Source of the DNA: Candidatus Cloacimonadota bacterium | GTDB lineage: Bacteria > Cloacimonadota > Cloacimonadia > Cloacimonadales > TCS61 | Direction: 5' to 3' | DNA length: 9,499 nt | Assembly: GCA_030628755.1 (NCBI GenBank) | Contig: DAOVQH010000073.1 | Location: 1 to 9,499, forward strand | In this document: piece by piece, positions 6,152 through 9,499 of the stretch | Layout: each line of letters opens with the position of its first letter | How positions within the stretch are numbered: the first letter of the stretch is position 1 | Translations under genes and position numbers: made by a program | The notes under the pieces: generated by a model | Seen by the model: the letters and a program-made list of their open reading frames with translations, nothing else | Databases searched by the model: none | Told to the model about the DNA's origin: nothing

Positions 6152-6294
6152 CTATTTAATAGAATCATTTTTTATATAAGTGTTTTTTTTGCAACATTAA
6201 TTTATAAAAATTTTCAGAAAAAACCAGAATTCAATTATAATATAGAATTATATCAATAATTCGAATAATTTAAGTGGATTTAGAACCTTATTTT

Positions 6295-6972
6295 TTAAAG
6301 TGACTGATAATCCTTTTGCACTTTCTGCAGGTCAATCCAGGCAAATTTTTTCCAGCCAATATTTCTTAAAAGTGCAGCAGGATGGTAGGAAACATAGGTT
6401 TTTATCCCTTTATATGAATAGATCTGTTCGCGAAATGCTTTCAAAGGCATATCAATTTCCAAAAGAGATATTGCTGCTACTCTTCCCAGCAAAAGTAGAA
6501 TCTGAGGTTTTATTATTGATATTTGTTCTTCAAGATATGGAAGGCACATTCTTTTTTCTTCAGGAAGCGGATTTCTATTTTCAGGAGGTCTACATTTGAC
6601 TATATTTGCGATATAAACTTCATCCCGAGTTAATTTTATAGCATGGAGCATTTTGGTGAGAAGTTGTCCTGCCTTACCAACAAAAACTTTCCCAGCTCTA
6701 TCTTCATCAACACCCGGACCTTCTCCTATCAGCATTAGTTTAGCTTGTGGATTTCCATTACCATAGCAGAATTTGTTTCTCCCTTCCCAGAGTGGACATT
6801 TTTTACAGTTGCGGTATTTTTCTTCAAGTTCCTTTAATTTTTGAGCAGGATCAAAGATTTGTGGTGGAGGTTTCTTCGTAATTTTTTTTACTTTTGGAGG
6901 TTTAAAAAAAATATCTTGAATCCCCGATAATTTCAGGTATTCAAGATATTGCTTAATGGATTTTTGGAGCAA
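6295..6972 (-). CDS. Family 4 uracil-DNA glycosylase (iron-sulfur)
   Basis: Removes uracil from DNA to begin base excision repair. Seen: four cysteines in the family 4 pattern for a 4Fe-4S cluster (Cys56 and Cys59 in CKKC, Cys127 in KCRPPENRNP, Cys143 in RMCLPYL). Also present are the active-site loop GEGPGVDEDRAG (83-94), VGKAGQLL (98-105) and the HPA motif in SYHPAALLRN (195-204). GEGPG and VGKAGQLL match what I recall of the Thermus-type enzymes. Residues 1-50 are a lysine- and proline-rich extension containing QDIFF at 19-23, a possible sliding-clamp contact. The start is TTG at 6972 with GGAG nine bases upstream; no other start fits without losing the Fe-S cysteines. Total length of 225 residues is normal. 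It follows rpoZ by 21 bases and is probably the last gene of the gcvH-gmk-rpoZ cluster. Older annotation calls such proteins 'phage SPO1 DNA polymerase-related'. Confidence 0.93.
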   Translation of the reverse strand: MLQKSIKQYLEYLKLSGIQDIFFKPPKVKKITKKPPPQIFDPAQKLKELEEKYRNCKKCPLWEGRNKFCYGNGNPQAKLMLIGEGPGVDEDRAGKVFVGKAGQLLTKMLHAIKLTRDEVYIANIVKCRPPENRNPLPEEKRMCLPYLEEQISIIKPQILLLLGRVAAISLLEIDMPLKAFREQIYSYKGIKTYVSYHPAALLRNIGWKKFAWIDLQKVQKDYQSL

Positions 6973-6993
6973 TTTAATTATCTCCGGAAAAAA

Positions 6994-7233
6994 TTATTCT
7001 GATCCTTCAACAGGTTCTTCTTCCTCTTCTTGAACTACATAATCAGGAATTTCATTTGCAGCAATATGTTCCAGAGCTTTAATTGTTAGTTTTCCTTTTA
7101 AAGCTTTCTTAATGGTATAAGGCAGATTACTTAATCTTGCCACTTCCAGATTTGCCAAAAGCAAAAACAAATATGTCATATTGTTATTTTCTAAAAATTT
7201 ATCGATGATAGAATCATCTATTTTATCGGCCAC
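6994..7233 (-). CDS. rpoZ: RNA polymerase omega subunit
   Basis: Small subunit that binds the beta-prime subunit and helps assemble RNA polymerase. At 79 residues it matches the usual size. Seen: the N-terminal helices with YLFLLLANLEVARL (about 21-34), then the conserved KLTIKALEHIAANEI (48-62), which corresponds to the omega ALEEI motif, and an acidic tail with five consecutive Glu. Sequence identity to E. coli omega is low, so the call leans on size, the ALEHIAANEI motif and its place directly after gmk, a neighbourhood conserved across bacteria. The start is GTG at 7233, immediately after the gmk stop codon with no gap, and its ribosome site is formed by the last two gmk codons. Confidence 0.87.
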   Translation of the reverse strand: MADKIDDSIIDKFLENNNMTYLFLLLANLEVARLSNLPYTIKKALKGKLTIKALEHIAANEIPDYVVQEEEEEPVEGSE

Positions 7234-7851
7234 TTAACCTCCATAAAAATTGCCTTTTATATTCACAAATCTATGAATCTTCTTTTCCTCTGTATTAATA
7301 ATTTCATTAACTTCCTGAATAGCTTTATGCAAATCGTCATTAATAACCAGATACTGGAAATTATGTATATCTTCCATCTCTTTTTTTGCACTGTTTAAAC
7401 GGGTGTTTATTTCCTCTTCAGTATCTGTTCTCCTTTTTCTAAGTCGTTCTATTAAAATCTCAAGGGAAGGTGGGATAATAAATATCGTTACTACATCGAT
7501 TTTTTTTTCAATGACCTGTTTTGCACCCTGTACATCGATATCCATTATTATATGTTTGCCTTTTTCGAGTTCACTTTCTATAAAGGTCTTTGAAGTTCCA
7601 TACCAGTAATCATGTACAACAGCAGATTCAAGGAGATTCCCAGACTCCTTCAGCTTTTTAAATTCCTCGTTTGAGATAAAGTTATAATCAATTCCATTTA
7701 TTTCACCTTCTCTAGGTTCACGGGTTGTATATGAAATTGAATATCCTATATCATCTCGGATATTTAATATTTGTCTGAGAATTGCGGACTTTCCTCCACC
7801 GGATGGTGAAATAAGAATAATTAAAAAATTTCTTTTTTTATATTTGTTCAC
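7234..7851 (-). CDS. gmk: Guanylate kinase
   Basis: Transfers phosphate from ATP to GMP, giving GDP, an essential step in purine nucleotide supply. Of 205 residues, normal length. Seen: P-loop SPSGGGKS (15-22), SYTTREPREGEINGIDYNF (39-57, GMP-binding region), HDYWYGTSK (80-88) and DIDVQGAKQV (103-112). The lid arginines are in ERLRKRRTDTEEEINTRL, and the closing helices follow. The first P-loop residue is Ser rather than Gly, as I recall in many bacterial Gmk proteins, so it is not a defect. The start is GTG at 7851: a stop codon lies three codons upstream in frame and no ATG is near. The ribosome site is weak, and coupling to gcvH, which ends 10 bases upstream, is likely. The stop codon abuts the rpoZ start. 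Confidence 0.96.
   Translation of the reverse strand: MNKYKKRNFLIILISPSGGGKSAILRQILNIRDDIGYSISYTTREPREGEINGIDYNFISNEEFKKLKESGNLLESAVVHDYWYGTSKTFIESELEKGKHIIMDIDVQGAKQVIEKKIDVVTIFIIPPSLEILIERLRKRRTDTEEEINTRLNSAKKEMEDIHNFQYLVINDDLHKAIQEVNEIINTEEKKIHRFVNIKGNFYGG
7237..7242 (-). promoter_or_regulatory. Shine-Dalgarno GGAGGT of rpoZ inside the gmk 3' end
   Basis: The last two sense codons of gmk, GGA GGT (Gly-Gly), read as a near-perfect ribosome binding site. The gmk stop TAA and then the rpoZ start GTG follow at once. The arrangement implies termination-reinitiation coupling and decides the GTG start of rpoZ. Confidence 0.75.
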
Positions 7852-7861
7852 TCTTGTTTAC

Positions 7862-8239
7862 TTAATCTTCAATGAGTTCCTTGTATGCGTTAGCATCTAA
7901 TAGTCCATCCAGTTCATCTTTATTTGACATTTTAATTTTTACTATCCAACCTTCTTCAAATGCGGATTTATTAATAGTTTCAGGCGCATCTTCAAGAATT
8001 TCATTCACTTCAATAATCTCACCACTTAAAGGAGAAATTATATCTTCAACAGCTTTTACTGCTTCGATAGAGCCAAGTGGTTCACCCTTAGTTACTTCAT
8101 CTCCAACTGCAGGTAATTCTATATAAACAATATCACCAAGTTCATGTTGAGCATAGTCTGTAATTCCCATTAATGCTTCATCGCCGTCAATTTTCAACCA
8201 TTCGTGAGTATCAGTATAAAGTAGATTTTCCAGAACCAT
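7862..8239 (-). CDS. gcvH: Glycine cleavage system H protein (lipoyl carrier)
   Basis: Carries the aminomethyl group on a lipoyl arm in the glycine cleavage system; in some bacteria GcvH also hands lipoyl groups to 2-oxoacid dehydrogenases. From the ATG at 8239 the protein has 125 residues, normal for the family. Seen: YTDTHEWL (8-15), MGITDYAQHELGDIVYIELP (24-43), the lipoylation site SIEAVKAVEDI with Lys62, SPLSGEIIEVNE (69-80) and EEGWIVKIK (95-103). GGAGG at 8244-8248 precedes this ATG. An in-frame ATG at 8272 would add eleven residues unlike the family, so it was not chosen. No gcvT, gcvP or lipoate ligase gene is in the window. It is the first gene of the cluster with gmk, rpoZ and the glycosylase. 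Confidence 0.96.
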   Translation of the reverse strand: MVLENLLYTDTHEWLKIDGDEALMGITDYAQHELGDIVYIELPAVGDEVTKGEPLGSIEAVKAVEDIISPLSGEIIEVNEILEDAPETINKSAFEEGWIVKIKMSNKDELDGLLDANAYKELIED

Positions 8240-8266
8240 TTTCCCTCCGAAAAATATTTGTGCGAT

Positions 8267-8295
8267 AAGCACTAAATATAGTGTTTAAATGTCAA
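8267..8295 (-). promoter_or_regulatory. Possible control region of the gcvH cluster
   Basis: On the minus strand a TTGACA (8290-8295) is followed by a dyad, AAACACTA-TATT-TAGTGCTT (8267-8286, one mismatch between arms). TTGACA suits a sigma-70 -35 box. However, the best TATATT lies only 9 bases downstream and no good -10 box occurs at 16-18 bases, so the promoter assignment is weak. The dyad could be an operator. It lies 27-47 bases upstream of the gcvH start codon. Confidence 0.3.
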
Positions 8296-8370
8296 GCTTT
8301 TCTATTTGATAAGAAACCACAATTATTTATAATTAATTAAGGACCTTTTTCAGATTAATGTTACTCAATT

Positions 8371-9499
8371 TTATTTATCAAATTTAAATTTATTTTCTTT
8401 GAAAAGTCTTAAGCAAATATCAACAGCTTTTTTATCATAAAGAATTCCCTTATTTGTAAAAATCTCGTTCAAAGCATAGTCAATTCCCAAAGCAGGGCGA
8501 TAGGGTCTATGAGAAGAAATTGCTTCCACAACATCAGCTACACTCAGAATGCGAGCTTCAAAGATAATATCTTTTCCAGAAATTCTATTAGGATAACCTT
8601 TCCCATCCATTCGTTCATGATGTTGAAGAACTATATCTGCAACAGGCCAGGGAAAATCAATTGTGCAAAGAATGTCATAACCTGCTTTAGGGTGGGTTTT
8701 AATCAAATCGAATTCAACATCAGTGAGTCGACCTGGTTTACTCAGAATTTCAGAAGGCACATAGATTTTTCCAATATCATGAACATTTGAGGCAATGCGG
8801 ATTCCATCAATTTGATCTTTTTTTAAACCCATTTCCTTGGCAATTCCACAAGCCAATAATGCAACTCTCCTCTGGTGACCAGCAGTATAAGGGTCTCTCA
8901 TTTCAACAGCTGAAACCAATCCATTAACTGTTTCTTCAAGCAATCTCTGCAACTTTTCATAGCTTTGCTTAAGTTCAGTAATATCGACAGCAACTCCTAA
9001 TAAAACATCTGGTTTGGTGGGAGAATCTAAAGGTACTTTTGTGGTTTGAAACCATCTAATCGAGCCATCATTCATAGTAAAGGGTTCTTCAGGAATGAAC
9101 TCAGGCTTTTTTGTTTTAATCACTTTTATATCATCCGTAAAGAATTTTTCAGCTTTTTTTAATCCCTTTTTTAATCTATGCACAAAATCGCTATTGGTTT
9201 TCCCGATCATTTCCTTTGGAGTTGTATTATACAAATCTGCTAAAGCCTTATTAACCATGACGTACTTGCTTTCTTTATCTTTGATAAATATATAACTTGG
9301 AACTGTATCAATAACTCGCCATAAGAAATTTTTTCTTGCTTTAAGAGCATTCTCCATTTTAGATTTATATAATGCCATCTCAATAGATGCCCGGAGTTCT
9401 CTATCCTCAAAAGGTTTAATTAAATAACCGAATGGCGTTGATTGAGCAGCTTTCTTCAGAATTTTTTCATTTGCATATGCTGTTAGAAAAATAACTGGA
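8371..9499 (-). CDS. REC-PAS-HD-GYP response regulator, probable c-di-GMP phosphodiesterase (5' end missing)
   Basis: The frame is open from the window edge, so 375 C-terminal residues are visible. The first 40 codons (9498-9379) give PVIFLTAYANEKI and FGYLIKPFEDRELRASIE, the second half of a response-regulator receiver domain with its switch Thr and conserved Lys-Pro; the phosphorylated Asp lies outside. An ATG at 9378 is therefore internal, not the start. Counting from that Met: a PAS domain at about 18-135 (TVPSYIFIKDKESKYVMVN, closing GVAVDITELK), a coiled linker, then an HD-GYP domain from about 148. Metal and substrate motifs are intact: AGHQRR (166-171), NVHDIGK (198-204), HP (229-230), HHERMDGKGYP (253-263) and SVADVVEAISSHRPYRP. 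HD-GYP enzymes hydrolyse cyclic-di-GMP, so this is likely a phosphorylation-controlled, ligand-sensing member. A partner histidine kinase is not visible. Confidence 0.93.
   Translation of the reverse strand, partial: PVIFLTAYANEKILKKAAQSTPFGYLIKPFEDRELRASIEMALYKSKMENALKARKNFLWRVIDTVPSYIFIKDKESKYVMVNKALADLYNTTPKEMIGKTNSDFVHRLKKGLKKAEKFFTDDIKVIKTKKPEFIPEEPFTMNDGSIRWFQTTKVPLDSPTKPDVLLGVAVDITELKQSYEKLQRLLEETVNGLVSAVEMRDPYTAGHQRRVALLACGIAKEMGLKKDQIDGIRIASNVHDIGKIYVPSEILSKPGRLTDVEFDLIKTHPKAGYDILCTIDFPWPVADIVLQHHERMDGKGYPNRISGKDIIFEARILSVADVVEAISSHRPYRPALGIDYALNEIFTNKGILYDKKAVDICLRLFKENKFKFDK

Larger units (their letters stand above)
5966..6294. other. 329-base intergenic region upstream of dnaB
   Basis: No convincing gene is seen on either strand. 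The part nearest dnaB (5966-6060) holds its ribosome site and a 9-bp dyad at 5995-6045. The middle (about 6060-6155) is less AT-rich and holds a pair of 18-base palindromic repeats. The part nearest the glycosylase gene (6160-6290) is very AT-rich. It contains TATAAT on the minus strand at 6234-6239 and again at 6247-6252, but I could not pair either with a good -35 box at normal spacing, so the promoter is only suspected. Confidence 0.6.

Noticed and set aside
7777..7810. Guanylate kinase P-loop with Ser in place of the first Gly (SPSGGGKS)
   Set aside because: Many bacterial guanylate kinases carry SPSG here, and Lys and Ser of the loop are intact, so no loss of function is implied.

Overview
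The window is AT-rich bacterial DNA in which every supported gene lies on the minus strand. Its gene set is mostly chromosomal housekeeping. Several traits suggest a low-GC member of the FCB-type candidate phyla, and a Cloacimonadota-like genome is my best but unproven guess. These traits are a lipoprotein with an N-x-F-D-P stretch after the lipid cysteine leading into a fibronectin III domain, a REC-PAS-HD-GYP regulator, an LPP20-like exported protein, and intergenic palindromes of the AAACCTGACAGGTTT kind. No tRNA, rRNA, CRISPR array, transposase or phage gene is visible.

Layout in transcription order, from high to low coordinates. (1) 9499-8371: 3' part of a REC-PAS-HD-GYP regulator, probably a cyclic-di-GMP phosphodiesterase; its 5' end is outside the window. 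(2) 8239-6295: a tight cluster gcvH-gmk-rpoZ-family 4 uracil-DNA glycosylase, with gaps of 10, 0 and 21 bases. (3) 6294-5966: a 329-base gap holding a pair of palindromic repeats and the leader of dnaB. (4) 5965-2349: an overlapping cluster dnaB-mlaE-thiB-trmL. (5) 2348-2173: a gap with repeat copies and a strong hairpin. (6) 2172-364: an exported 602-residue protein of unknown function. (7) 363-229: a gap built from two nested inverted repeats. (8) 228-1: the start of a fibronectin III lipoprotein, cut by the window edge.

Clusters 2 and 4 look like two co-transcribed units serving replication (DnaB), transcription (omega), nucleotide supply (Gmk), DNA repair (UDG), tRNA modification (TrmL), lipoyl-protein metabolism (GcvH) and two transport functions (MlaE and a ThiB-like binding protein, each without its usual partners nearby). 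Non-ATG starts are frequent: TTG for the 602-residue protein and the glycosylase, GTG for rpoZ and gmk.

I do not see a new defence or biosynthetic system. The most interesting signal is non-coding: three intergenic spaces carry short palindromic elements. One copy of the 15-bp palindrome lies inside the 3' end of trmL, encoding its last residues Lys-Pro-Asp-Arg-Phe, and the next copy supplies part of its stop codon.
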